In this document: positions 1-8,352 of the stretch, in pieces
Position numbering within the stretch: position 1 is the stretch's first letter
Layout: each line of letters begins with the position of its first letter
DNA from: WHSW01 sp963842795
GTDB taxonomy: Bacteria > Actinomycetota > Thermoleophilia > Solirubrobacterales > 70-9
Length of the DNA stretch: 64,000 nt
Assembly: GCA_963842795.1 (NCBI GenBank)
Contig: CAWJHV010000016.1
Location: forward strand, 48,746 to 112,745
Direction of reading: 5' to 3'
Position numbers and translations under genes: made by a program
Notes under the pieces: generated by a model
What the model was told of the DNA's origin: nothing
Database searches by the model: none
Seen by the model: the letters and a program-made list of their open reading frames with translations, nothing else

Positions 1-108
1 CCGGTGACGGTTACTGCCTCAAAGCCGAAGTCGGCCGCCGCGCCCCGCTCGGCGATCGACCTGGTGATGGGGACGTTCGGCGCCGCCAAGGGCGGCGAGC
101 GATCGTGA
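1..108 (+). CDS. C-terminal end of an unidentified protein (5' truncated by window edge)
   Basis: An open frame enters from the left edge and ends at TGA 106-108, giving 35 residues that finish in GAAKGGERS. The GTG of the next gene (105) overlaps this stop in a GTGA arrangement, so the two are probably translationally coupled and belong to one operon. The visible tail is too short to assign a family; the alanine/lysine-rich stretch before a short helix carries no motif I recognise. Confidence 0.55.
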   Translation, partial: PVTVTASKPKSAAAPRSAIDLVMGTFGAAKGGERS

Positions 109-1466
109 GCTCTGGCCCGGATGCGAGTGAGCTGGTCGAGATCGTCGACACGACGACCCGCGATGGCAACCAGAGCCTCTGGAGCGCCACCGGGCTGACC
201 ACGCCGGACGTGCTCGCGATCGCGCCGGCGATGGACCGGGTCGGCTTCCACGCGCTCGACTTCACCTCGAGCACCCACATGGCGGTCTCGGTTCGTTTCC
301 ACCGCGAGGATCCCTGGGAGCGGATCCGGCAGGTCAGCGCCGCGATGCCCGAGACGCCGCTCAACTTCATCACCACCGGGATGCGCTTCATCTCCTGGGT
401 GCCGGCGGGCGAGGACGTGATCCGACTCGCCTTTCGCTGCGTCGCCCGCAACGGGATCCGGCGCTTTCAGATCGCCGAGCCCTCGAACGACCCCCAGGCG
501 CTGATCAGGCTTGCGCGGATGGCGCGCGAGGAGGGCGTCGAGGAGGTGGTGGTCGGGCTCACCTACTCGATCAGCCCTGTGCACACGCACGACTACTACG
601 CCGAGCGCGCGCGAGCGGTGGCAAGCTCGGCGGACATCGATCGCCTCTACCTCAAGGACCCGGGGGGCCTGCTGACCACCGACGCCGTGCGCGAGCTGGC
701 GCCGCGGTTGATCGACGCCTTCGCCCCGCGCCCGGTTGAGCTGCACAGCCATTGCACGATCGGACTCGGGCCGCTGGCCTACGTCGAGGGACTGCGGGCG
801 GGGATCCGCACCCTGCACACCGCCGTAGCCCCGCTCGCCAACGGGACCTCCAACCCGTCGGCAGAGATGACGCTTCGCAACCTCGAGGCCGAGGGCTACG
901 TGCATCGCCTCGATCTCGAGGCGCTGGGCGAGGTCTCGGCGCACTTCCGCGAGCTCGCCGCCGAGAAGGACCTGCCGCTCGGGGCGCCGGCGGAGTACGA
1001 CGCCTCCTATTACCGTCACCAGATGCCGGGCGGGATGGTTACCACGACGCAGCGCCAGCTGGACGAGATCGGCCGGCCCGAGCTGTTCGAGGCCACGCTC
1101 GAGGAGGTGACCAGGGTCCGCGCCGAGATGGGCTACCCGATCATGGTCACACCGGTCTCCCAGTTCGTCGCCACCCAGGCGGTGATGAACGTGACCTCGA
1201 AGGAGCGCTGGAGCAAGGTCTCGAACGAGATCGTGCGCTACTTCCTCGGCCACTTCTTCGAGCCCGCCGCGCCGGTGGACCCGGAGGTCGCGGAGCGAAT
1301 CCTCGCCCTGCCGCGCGCGGAGAAGCTGCGCCAGCTGGAGCCGCTCAGCCTCGACCCCGCCCGCGAGCGCTTCGGCGCAGCGATCTCGGACGAGGAGCTG
1401 CTGTTGCGGCTGACGATGTCCGCCGAGCAGGTCGACGCGATTCTGGTCGACAGCGCCGCCCGGTGA
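105..1466 (+). CDS. HMGL-like carboxyltransferase (pyruvate carboxylase B / oxaloacetate decarboxylase alpha type)
   Basis: A 453-residue TIM-barrel protein of the HMG-CoA-lyase-like superfamily. The N-terminal DTTTRDGNQSLW (about residues 15-26) carries the metal-binding Asp of the family. YLKDPGG, near residue 183, holds the lysine that is carboxylated in carboxyltransferase subunits. The HSHCTIG motif gives the second metal-ligand pair, and NGTSNPS follows. No biotinyl domain is present, unlike full OadA or PycB, so it either works with a separate biotin carrier or is a stand-alone decarboxylase or lyase. It overlaps the genes on both sides (GTGA junctions). A role in handling oxaloacetate or pyruvate released by the aldolase branch downstream is possible but is inference. 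Confidence 0.75.
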   Translation: MSSGPDASELVEIVDTTTRDGNQSLWSATGLTTPDVLAIAPAMDRVGFHALDFTSSTHMAVSVRFHREDPWERIRQVSAAMPETPLNFITTGMRFISWVPAGEDVIRLAFRCVARNGIRRFQIAEPSNDPQALIRLARMAREEGVEEVVVGLTYSISPVHTHDYYAERARAVASSADIDRLYLKDPGGLLTTDAVRELAPRLIDAFAPRPVELHSHCTIGLGPLAYVEGLRAGIRTLHTAVAPLANGTSNPSAEMTLRNLEAEGYVHRLDLEALGEVSAHFRELAAEKDLPLGAPAEYDASYYRHQMPGGMVTTTQRQLDEIGRPELFEATLEEVTRVRAEMGYPIMVTPVSQFVATQAVMNVTSKERWSKVSNEIVRYFLGHFFEPAAPVDPEVAERILALPRAEKLRQLEPLSLDPARERFGAAISDEELLLRLTMSAEQVDAILVDSAAR

Positions 1467-2269
1467 TCCGCCTCGACGACGTCGGGGGCTTCGTCTTCGA
1501 CGTCGACGGCTCGCTCGTCCACCGCGGGGCGGACTTTCGCTCCCGGCCGCTGCCCGGCGCGGTCGAAGTGCTGGAGGCGATCCGCTCCTCGGGCCGCCCG
1601 CTGGTCCTGTTCACGAACGGCAGCCACCTCGACCCGGAGACGTTCGCGGCCGGGCTGCGCGAGGACGGCCTTCCGGTCGCCGACGCCGAGCTCCTGACCC
1701 CGGTCTGCACGGCGATCTCCTATCTGCAACATCGCCACCCGGGTCGCCCCACGATGGTCTTCGGCTCGCAGGAGATCAGGGCGCGAATGGAGCGGGAAGG
1801 CGTGCCACTGACCGACGGCGAGGAGGCCGAGGCGGTGTTCGTCGCCCACGTCGAGGAGGTCGACCTGGCGGCGCTCGAGCGTGCCGCGCGAGCGGTGATC
1901 AGCGGCGCCCCGCTGCTGACCGCGAACTACGGGCAGGGTTACTGGGGCGCCGGCGGCCTGATCTTCAGCCGCGGGGCGATGGCGACGGCGGCGATCGCGA
2001 AGGCGTCCGGCGGGCGCCCGACGGTGGTCGGCAAGCCGTCGAAGGTCGCTGTCGAGGAGACCAGCGCCCGGTTGGGCGTGCCCTCCGAACGGCACGCCGT
2101 GATCGGCGACGACATCGACATGGACATCGCGCTCGGCCACCTCGGCGGCTCGCGCACGATCCTCGTGCGCAGCGGGATCAGCGGCTCGCTCGACCTCGAC
2201 AGCGTGCCCGAGGAGCGCCGCCCGGACGCGGTCATCGACGGGGTGGGGGAGATGCTCGAGCGGCTCTGA
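1463..2269 (+). CDS. HAD-superfamily phosphatase, NagD-like
   Basis: A 268-residue haloacid-dehalogenase hydrolase. Motif I is FVFDVDGSL near residues 9-17, with the nucleophilic Asp and the second Asp two positions on. Motif II is the FTNGS segment near residue 52, motif III the lysine of VGKPSK near residue 192, and motif IV the acidic IGDDIDMD near residue 214. The cap sits between motifs II and III, as in NagD/AraL-type class II HAD enzymes. The GTG start at 1463 overlaps the previous stop (GTGA), so it is the last gene of the leftmost plus-strand operon. The substrate cannot be read from sequence. Confidence 0.8.
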   Translation: MIRLDDVGGFVFDVDGSLVHRGADFRSRPLPGAVEVLEAIRSSGRPLVLFTNGSHLDPETFAAGLREDGLPVADAELLTPVCTAISYLQHRHPGRPTMVFGSQEIRARMEREGVPLTDGEEAEAVFVAHVEEVDLAALERAARAVISGAPLLTANYGQGYWGAGGLIFSRGAMATAAIAKASGGRPTVVGKPSKVAVEETSARLGVPSERHAVIGDDIDMDIALGHLGGSRTILVRSGISGSLDLDSVPEERRPDAVIDGVGEMLERL

Positions 2270-2279
2270 GGAAGCGAGC

Positions 2280-3686
2280 TCAACGTTCGCCGGCGGTTCG
2301 CCACCCCTCCGCATACTCGCGCCGGGCGGTGTCCGAGTACGGCACGGGGCTCACGATCGCCCGCACGCTGATCTGGCGGTGCGGCTCTACGGTCGACTTG
2401 CGTGAGCCGCCGTGCGGCTCTCCCCACAGCACATGGACCTCACTGCCGGTCTCGATGCGCGGGTCGATCGTTGCAAGCGAGAGAACGCGCTTCTCGTTGG
2501 CGCTGTAGCCGGTGAACATCGAGAACCCCAGGAGCTTCCCGTCGGCGTCGAGCACGGAGTCGAAATTGGAGGATCCGTAGTTCGCGATGGGCAGGTCGAA
2601 GAACTGGTAGGGCTCCTCATCGGTGTCGACGAGAAGCGACGCGAAGATCTTGGCCACGTCCTCGCCCTCCCAGGCCAGCGTCACTTTCCTGCGCTGGGCC
2701 TCGGGATCGATCTGCTCGAGGGCTTGCCGACCGATGAAATCGTGGTCGAACTTCACGAACTGGCCGTAGCCGAGTTCCCACGGGTTCAGGTAGTAGTCCT
2801 CGATATCGTCCGACACGAAGCTGCCGGCCAGAGCATTGTTGGCCTCGTAGGAGTCGGCGCCCAGCCACTTGCGATATCCGCCCAGCTCCTCGCCGGTATA
2901 GACGGCCGGTAGAGGCGAGGGAATCCAGCCCGACTCGAGCGTGTTCGAGGCATATGCTCGCGCGCCGCAGGGCTCCAGTCCGAACTCCTGTCCGGCCTCG
3001 AGAATCGCCTCGCGAACCTTGTCGTAGGTCTCGTACGGTCCAAACAGCTCGAGCCCCGGCGCACCCGCCATGCCGTGGCGCAGCGTGCGCACACGGTCGC
3101 CGGCCACGTTCATGTGGTCCATGCGGAAGAACTTCAGCTGCTCCACCGGGCCGCCGTTTACCTTCTCGATCACCGCCCACGCGTTCGGGCCCTGGATCTG
3201 AAAGCGCCAGAACCTGCGTGTCACGGCCTTGCCGTACGGCCGCGACGGGGAGCGGTCGTCGTACTCGACGTCGACGTCGTAGCCACCGATCTGCGCCCGG
3301 TACATGAGCCAGTTTGCCGCGGGGTTGCGCCCGACCCAGACGAACTCGTCCTCGTCGAGGTGGAAGAGAATGCCGTCCCCGATCACGTGCCCGGACGGTG
3401 TCGTGGGCACGAACTGCTTGGCCATGTTGACCGGGAAGTTGGCAACGCTGTTGATCCCCGTCTCGGCCACGAGCTTCAACGCATCGGGGCCCCGAATGAA
3501 CAGGTTCACCATGTGATGGGATTGGTCGTACAGGACGGTCGCTTCACGCCACGCCCGTTGTTCCCGTCGCCAGTTGGTGAACTCGTACGGGACCACCGGG
3601 TATACATAGGCGCCGATCTGTGTGTTACGCAGCAGCTCGACCGTATTCGGTGCCTCGTCGAGTACGTCCTGGAGGGTGCGTGTCAT
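2280..3686 (-). CDS. ligM: tetrahydrofolate-dependent aromatic O-demethylase, LigM-like (vanillate/3-O-methylgallate)
   Basis: A 468-residue GcvT-fold methyltransferase whose length and sequence closely follow Sphingobium LigM (about 470 residues), which moves the methoxyl group of vanillate or 3-O-methylgallate to tetrahydrofolate. Recalled LigM signatures are present: NTVELLRNTQIGAYVYP near the N-terminus, RFQIQGPNAW, TLRHGMAGAPGLE, NTLESGWIPSPLP, and WGEPHGG.RK near the C-terminus. The ATG at 3686 is preceded by AGGAAGG; in-frame codons further upstream have no family match. MetF is 49 bp upstream on the same strand, as expected for a module that regenerates folate after demethylation. DesA-type syringate specificity is the main alternative. 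Confidence 0.85.
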   Translation of the reverse strand: MTRTLQDVLDEAPNTVELLRNTQIGAYVYPVVPYEFTNWRREQRAWREATVLYDQSHHMVNLFIRGPDALKLVAETGINSVANFPVNMAKQFVPTTPSGHVIGDGILFHLDEDEFVWVGRNPAANWLMYRAQIGGYDVDVEYDDRSPSRPYGKAVTRRFWRFQIQGPNAWAVIEKVNGGPVEQLKFFRMDHMNVAGDRVRTLRHGMAGAPGLELFGPYETYDKVREAILEAGQEFGLEPCGARAYASNTLESGWIPSPLPAVYTGEELGGYRKWLGADSYEANNALAGSFVSDDIEDYYLNPWELGYGQFVKFDHDFIGRQALEQIDPEAQRRKVTLAWEGEDVAKIFASLLVDTDEEPYQFFDLPIANYGSSNFDSVLDADGKLLGFSMFTGYSANEKRVLSLATIDPRIETGSEVHVLWGEPHGGSRKSTVEPHRQISVRAIVSPVPYSDTARREYAEGWRTAGER

Positions 3687-3735
3687 TAGTTCGTTCCTTC
3701 CTGCGGCCCCCGCAGGCCGCACGTCATCGACGTGT

Positions 3736-4590
3736 TCACAACGCAACTGCCAACTGTGAGTTCTTCCACTTCTCGCGATCCCAGTTCCAGGTCCCAACGA
3801 GGTTGTTGAAGGTGAAGTAGTGAAAGCCGATAACAGCCAGGTCGGGATCGTCGAGGCTAGGCGCGAGCGCATCGAACAGCCGATCAGCCAGAGAAGAACG
3901 GCTCAGCAGCTTGCGGATCCCACGCTGCTTGCGCAGGAAAGCCAGCGACGAGCCGACGCCGATGCGCATCGAGATCTCGAGCAGGCGACGACGGTCCACC
4001 TCCCCGGGGATGCCGATCCTCACCGGCAGCTGCACTCCCCGCGCGCGCGTCCCCCGCAACCACCTCGTCAAGGCATCCGGGTCGAAGCACATCTGCGTGG
4101 CCATGTAGCTCGCCAGGCCCGCCTTGGCGTCCAGCGCAGCCTCGAGCGTTTCGGCGTCGATCACCGGGTGCCCCTCGGGATACGCAGCGACGCCGATGGA
4201 ACTCGGTCGCCGCGGGTGGTCCGCGATCGCCTCGAGCAGGTCGCCGGCGGAGGCATATTCGCCGAGGGGCTGCTTGGTGTCGCCACCGATCACGAACGCG
4301 TCCTGGATGCCCGCGTCGGCCATCGTGCGCAGGAGCACATCGGCGTGTGCGCGGTCGCGGACCATTCGCGCTCCGATGTGAACCGTGACCGTGTGGCCGA
4401 GCTCGCGCAGGCGCGTGCCGAATTCGACGGCCTGATCGGTGCCGTGACGGGGCGAGCAGGTAACCGTCAGCGCGGTCGGCCCGGGTAGCTCCGCCGCCTC
4501 CCCCAGGACGGACTCGAAGGGCAGGACCTCGAATTGCGGAGCGAGCCTGGCTGGGCGGCGCCCGCCGTTGCCTGGTTCGTCGCCCCTCAC
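3736..4590 (-). CDS. metF: methylenetetrahydrofolate reductase family protein
   Basis: A 284-residue MetF-type TIM barrel. TALTVTCSPRHGTDQAVE in the first 60 residues corresponds to the N-terminal substrate/FAD region. GIQDAFVIGGD near residue 95 matches the family GGD segment, and IGVAAYPEGHP near residue 133 is a MetF hallmark. TQMCFDPD follows near residue 167, with PVRIGIPG near 190. It lies directly before the LigM-like gene. In Sphingobium, metF with ligM oxidises the 5-methyl-THF formed by O-demethylation, and that role fits here better than methionine synthesis. The GTG at 4590 has a weak ribosome binding site, so the exact start is uncertain. Confidence 0.85.
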   Translation of the reverse strand: MRGDEPGNGGRRPARLAPQFEVLPFESVLGEAAELPGPTALTVTCSPRHGTDQAVEFGTRLRELGHTVTVHIGARMVRDRAHADVLLRTMADAGIQDAFVIGGDTKQPLGEYASAGDLLEAIADHPRRPSSIGVAAYPEGHPVIDAETLEAALDAKAGLASYMATQMCFDPDALTRWLRGTRARGVQLPVRIGIPGEVDRRRLLEISMRIGVGSSLAFLRKQRGIRKLLSRSSLADRLFDALAPSLDDPDLAVIGFHYFTFNNLVGTWNWDREKWKNSQLAVAL

Positions 4591-4696
4591 GCTAGCCGAA
4601 GCTCAACTCCACCCATGAACGACCCCAACGTCATCACCGTCTCTCCTCTCGCCACGATCAGGCTGCGTTCCAGCGGGGTATGGCCATTCTAGCGTT

Positions 4697-4706
4697 TTGC
4701 ATGCAA
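4697..4706. promoter_or_regulatory. palindromic operator TTGCATGCAA upstream of metF-ligM
   Basis: A perfect 10-bp palindrome lies between the GntR stop (4802) and the metF start (4590). The same sequence occurs twice before the second GntR gene at 12017-12045. It is the likely binding site of one or both paralogous GntR regulators (inference). Confidence 0.6.
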
Positions 4707-4770
4707 CTCTGCGTCCCCGCGAGCATTATTGGAGGCGCACGACCGTCAAAAGTGGGCAGGCGCGTGCTGC

Positions 4771-4780
4771 TTGCATGCTT
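4771..4780. promoter_or_regulatory. second, imperfect operator (TTGCATGCTT)
   Basis: Eight of ten bases match the palindrome at 4697, and the GCATGC core is intact. The centres are 74 bp apart, close to seven helical turns, which would allow cooperative binding. Its position just downstream of the GntR gene fits control of the metF-ligM promoter. Confidence 0.4.
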
Positions 4781-4801
4781 TACCGCGCTTCCGGGGGCGC
4801 G

Positions 4802-5533
4802 CTACGTGGGCGAGATGAGCGCCCCGCCAGGGAGGCGCTCGAGCACGTCGCGCTGGCGGAGCACGATCTCGAGGTTGGTGAGTGCGATGCGAGCGTGCTC
4901 GCGGGCGAGGCTCTCGGCGCGTGCGGATTGGCGCTGCTCGATGGCCTCGATCAGGCCAGCATGATGACGATGCGCGATCACCAGGATCTCGCGAGATTCG
5001 GACAACTCGGCCTCGGCCAAGACGAACGCGTTCGGCCCGGCAAACGGAAGCGAGAGGATGCCCTCGAGCGCACGCTCGAGCACCGGGCTGCGGGACAGGG
5101 CCAGCAGGCGGGCATGAAACTGGTCGTTGAGAGCGAGATAGCGCTCAAACGACTCGTAATCCGCACGGTGCACGAGGCTCACGATCTCGTCGTTGATCGC
5201 CTGCATGGCTTCGACCTCCTCGGTCGAGACGCCACGCTCAGCTGCGAAACGCGCGGCCGTGCCCTCGAGCACGCCACGGAGCTCGATTGCGTCAACGATG
5301 TCCGCTTGCGTGAACTCCCTTACGACGTAGCCCCGGCTCGAGCGTCGTCGCAGCAGGCCCTCGTGTTCGAGCGCGGCCAGCGCGAGGCGCAGCGGTGTGC
5401 GCGAAACGCCCAGGCGCTCGACGAGCGGAAGCTCCGAGAGCCGCTCACCGTGGGCGAACTCGCCGCTGAGGATCAGCTCACGCAGGCCCAGAACCGCCCG
5501 AGTGATCTGCGTGGGATCGGCCTCTTTCGTCAA
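4802..5533 (-). CDS. GntR-family transcriptional regulator (FCD domain)
   Basis: A 243-residue FadR-subfamily regulator. The N-terminal winged helix includes HGERLSELPLVERLGVSRTPLR and ALEHEGLL (residues 26-65). The helical FCD ligand domain has acidic/histidine positions in the ELRGVLEGTAAR and NDQFH segments and a conserved His in EHAR. It is paralogous to the protein at 12076-12849, with the same SRTPLRLAL helix and the same GREHAR and LERLPGG endings. It lies between the paaK-like gene and metF in one direction. The TTGCATGCAA site is on its metF side, so it probably controls the O-demethylation genes; the effector is unknown. Confidence 0.85.
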   Translation of the reverse strand: MTKEADPTQITRAVLGLRELILSGEFAHGERLSELPLVERLGVSRTPLRLALAALEHEGLLRRRSSRGYVVREFTQADIVDAIELRGVLEGTAARFAAERGVSTEEVEAMQAINDEIVSLVHRADYESFERYLALNDQFHARLLALSRSPVLERALEGILSLPFAGPNAFVLAEAELSESREILVIAHRHHAGLIEAIEQRQSARAESLAREHARIALTNLEIVLRQRDVLERLPGGALISPT

Positions 5534-5592
5534 GGCGACGCCACTCTACCTTCGTTCCGGCAAGGTCAACTCGACACGGGGAAACCGCTGTC

Positions 5593-6912
5593 CTAGCCGC
5601 GCCCGGCGCGGCGATCGACCACCCTCACGGCCTTGCCCTCGCTGCGGGGAATCGCTCCCGCGTCGACGACGGTGACCCCGATCCTGATCCCGGTGTGCTC
5701 ACGCAGCCGCTGCTCGAGCCGCTCGCCGAGCGTCTTGCGGTCGACGCCCTCGCCCGCCGCTTCGCACTCGACCGTGAGCTCGTCCAGGTGCTCCGGTCGC
5801 TCGACGATCAGCCGGTAGTGGGGCGCGACCTCCTCGACGCCGAGCAGCAGATGCTCGACCTGCGAGGGAAACAGGTTGACGCCGCGGATGATCAGCATCT
5901 CGTCGCGGCGGCCGCCGAGGTCGCGGATCCGCGCCATCGCCCGTCGGCACTCGCACTGCTCCGTCGTCAGCGAGGCGAGGTCGCCGGTGCGATAGCGGAT
6001 CAGCGGTAGCGCCTCCTTGGTCAAGGTCGTCAACACCAGCTCACCCCGCTCACCGTCGGCGAGCGGCTCGCCGCTCTCGGGCTCGACCACCTCGGCGAGG
6101 AAATGATCCTCCTGCAGGTGGAGGCCGTCGCGGGCGACCAGGCATTCCGCGGCGACCCCGGGTCCGCACATCTCCGAGAGCCCGTAGAAGTTGACCGCCT
6201 TGAGCCCGAGCGAGCCCTCGATCTGCGTGCGCATCTCCTCGGTCCACGGCTCGCCGCCGAACAGGCCGAGCTGCAGGGCGAGCCGCCCCGGCGCCAGATC
6301 GAGCTCGCGCAACTGCTCGCCGATCGCGAGCGCATAGGAGGGCGTCGAGGCCAGAACCTGCGCGCCGAGATCCGCAAGCAGCGTCGCCTGGCGAGCGGTG
6401 AATCCGCCCGAGGCCGGGACCACGGTGGCCCCGATCCGCTCCGCCCCGTCGTGGAACCCAAGCCCGCCGGTGAAGAGCCCGTAGCCGTTGGCGTTGTGGA
6501 CGACCATCCCCGGACGGACGCCGGCCATGGTCATGCAGCGCGCCATCAACTCCCGCCAGTGGTCGAGATCGGCGCGGGTGTATGCGACCACGGTCGGCTT
6601 TCCGTGCGAGCCGCTCGAGGCGTGGACTCGCGCGATCTGGGCGCGCGGTACCGCCAGCAGCCCGAACGGATAGTGCTCGCGCAGGTCGGCCTTCGAGCTG
6701 AACGGCAATCGGGCGAGATCGTCGAGCGAGGTGAGCTCCCCGGGCTCCGCGATCCCGGCGTCGGCGAGCCGGGCCGATCCAGGAGGCTGGTTCGCCAGCA
6801 CCCGCGCCACCGTCGCCCGCAGGCGCGCGAGCTGGAGGGCCCCGAGCGCTTCCCGCGATTCGGTCTCGACCGGGTTCCAGACCGTGGGCTCAGAGGCTGC
6901 GCTCGCTCGCAT
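5593..6912 (-). CDS. paaK: arylacetate-CoA ligase, PaaK-like
   Basis: A 439-residue adenylate-forming enzyme of the phenylacetate-CoA ligase family, the usual length for PaaK. Visible family motifs are the P-loop-like HASSGSHGKPTVVAYT near residues 97-112, the FYGLSEMCGPGVA adenine-binding block near 250, the YRTGD motif near 318 and the C-terminal hinge and lysine region (IIRGVNLFPSQVE; PRSEGKAVRV). It would activate an aryl carboxylic acid with ATP and CoA in the cytoplasm. Its start overlaps the end of the DpgC-like gene by 23 bp, so the two are co-translated; the natural reading is that it makes the arylacetyl-CoA that the dioxygenase uses. Exact ring substituents cannot be inferred. Confidence 0.85.
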   Translation of the reverse strand: MRASAASEPTVWNPVETESREALGALQLARLRATVARVLANQPPGSARLADAGIAEPGELTSLDDLARLPFSSKADLREHYPFGLLAVPRAQIARVHASSGSHGKPTVVAYTRADLDHWRELMARCMTMAGVRPGMVVHNANGYGLFTGGLGFHDGAERIGATVVPASGGFTARQATLLADLGAQVLASTPSYALAIGEQLRELDLAPGRLALQLGLFGGEPWTEEMRTQIEGSLGLKAVNFYGLSEMCGPGVAAECLVARDGLHLQEDHFLAEVVEPESGEPLADGERGELVLTTLTKEALPLIRYRTGDLASLTTEQCECRRAMARIRDLGGRRDEMLIIRGVNLFPSQVEHLLLGVEEVAPHYRLIVERPEHLDELTVECEAAGEGVDRKTLGERLEQRLREHTGIRIGVTVVDAGAIPRSEGKAVRVVDRRAGRG

Positions 6913-8338
6913 TCCAGTGCTGCTCGAGGTTGTGGACGAGTGCCGGGCTCAGGTGGCAATACGCCTGCTCCTTCGCGAACGTGGCCATGTAGCGGCGAAA
7001 CAGATCCAGCGGCTCCTGGCCGGCCCGCAGCGCGCGGCGGTTGGCGGCCGCGTTGACGACCCCGGAGCTCGTCAGCGCCTCCACCCGGGCGGCGAGCGTG
7101 GCGTCCACCGTTTCGGGCTCGCAGACCTCATCGCAGAGCAGCTCGGCGGGCGGCGTCCCGGCCTCGAGCTCGAGCCCGGAGACGATCATCTGGCGGGCAA
7201 GCCGGTCGCCGACGAAGCGGGGAAGGCGAAGGTTGGACGCCCCGGGGATGATCCCCTCCTTGCGCGCCGGCAGGTAGAGCCGGCAGCCGCGTTCGGCGAT
7301 CACGTGGTCGACCACGTGCAGGAGCTGACAGGCGCCCCCGATCGCGTACGTCTCGGCCACCGCGATCCAGAGCTTCTCGGTCGTCTCGGCGAGCTCGCTC
7401 GGGTCGTACTCGGGCCCCGACAGCCCGCGGTAGATCTTGTTCACGTAGCCGAGGTCGCGCGTCAGGAAGAAGATGAACGGGATCCGGCCGTGATAGAGCC
7501 GGGTGAGGTTGAGCCCGGACCCGAACACGCGCACGTCGCGGTAGCGGGGGTGGTCGACGAGTCCACCCCGGATTGCCCCGACCTCGATCTCGGGGTCGAG
7601 CAGGATCAGGTCCACCGCGCACTCGCTTGCAGCCAGCGTGGTGTCGTCCTCCGCGTTCAGGTGCCGCGGATTGCGCAGCTCGACCACCCCGGCCCTGCCG
7701 CTGCGGCGCACTTGGACCGGGCCGAGGTCGGCGACGCCCGTCTCCCGGAAGCGATCGAGGCGCTCGAGCGCCTCGGGGGTCGGGCGAAGCATCGTCTGCA
7801 GCAGGTGCGTCCCCGCGCGGGGCGAGCGCAGGACGTGGGCGATGAACAGGCCCTGGGCGACCTCGACCCCCTCCTTTTCGCCCAGCTCGCGGTCGAGCTC
7901 GACGGCGATCATGGCGCGGGTCGGAGTCAGCCCGGGAAATCGCTCGGCGGCCTCGAAGGCCAGCTCCTGGTCGCGCAGTGGCCGGGTCAGCGCACCGGTG
8001 AGCGCGTCGTAGACGTCGTCGACGTGTGCGCGCAGGAACCGTTCACGGGCGCCGTTCAGCGCTTCGCCCACGCCCTCGGCGGCCAACCGCTCGCGCTCGT
8101 CGCGTCGCGGCCGGGCCGGCAGGCGGGCGAGCAGCGCCTCGCCGCGGGTGAGGTAGGTGCAAGTCGCGCGCGAGTCGGCGGCGAAGCTCCCGTCGGCGCT
8201 CGGCACCGCCGCCGTCCAGGCCGCGATCTCATCCTCGGCGAGCCCGGCCCTCTCGAGCAGGCTCGCCGCCACCGCGGGCGGCGCGGGGCTAACCGGCGCT
8301 TCTCCGGAGTCAGCCAAGAAACTCAGGAAACCTGACAA
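6890..8338 (-). CDS. DpgC-like cofactor-independent arylacetyl-CoA dioxygenase (crotonase fold)
   Basis: A 482-residue protein with a helical N-terminal domain and a C-terminal crotonase fold. The C-terminal half matches DpgC, the (3,5-dihydroxyphenyl)acetyl-CoA 1,2-dioxygenase of glycopeptide-antibiotic pathways: ELRNPRHLNAEDD (220-232), RGGLVDHPRYR (257-267), GSGLNL oxyanion-hole segment (273-278), YAIGGACQLL (331-340) and KEGIIPGASNLRLPRF (360-375). DpgC uses O2 without metal or cofactor to turn an arylacetyl-CoA into an arylglyoxylate plus CoA. No dpgA, dpgB, dpgD or peptide synthetase genes are nearby; instead it overlaps a PaaK-like ligase and shares the cluster with a benzoylformate-decarboxylase-like gene, so a catabolic use is inferred. 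The TTG start lacks a clear ribosome binding site and TTG at 8317 is an alternative. Confidence 0.75.
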   Translation of the reverse strand: MSGFLSFLADSGEAPVSPAPPAVAASLLERAGLAEDEIAAWTAAVPSADGSFAADSRATCTYLTRGEALLARLPARPRRDERERLAAEGVGEALNGARERFLRAHVDDVYDALTGALTRPLRDQELAFEAAERFPGLTPTRAMIAVELDRELGEKEGVEVAQGLFIAHVLRSPRAGTHLLQTMLRPTPEALERLDRFRETGVADLGPVQVRRSGRAGVVELRNPRHLNAEDDTTLAASECAVDLILLDPEIEVGAIRGGLVDHPRYRDVRVFGSGLNLTRLYHGRIPFIFFLTRDLGYVNKIYRGLSGPEYDPSELAETTEKLWIAVAETYAIGGACQLLHVVDHVIAERGCRLYLPARKEGIIPGASNLRLPRFVGDRLARQMIVSGLELEAGTPPAELLCDEVCEPETVDATLAARVEALTSSGVVNAAANRRALRAGQEPLDLFRRYMATFAKEQAYCHLSPALVHNLEQHWNASERSL

Positions 8339-8352
8339 TATGCGAATCGCCT

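Noticed and set aside
6890..8338. Glycopeptide-antibiotic (dihydroxyphenylglycine) biosynthesis suggested by the DpgC-like gene
   Set aside because: No dpgA, dpgB, dpgD, aminotransferase or peptide synthetase genes are nearby; the neighbours are catabolic.
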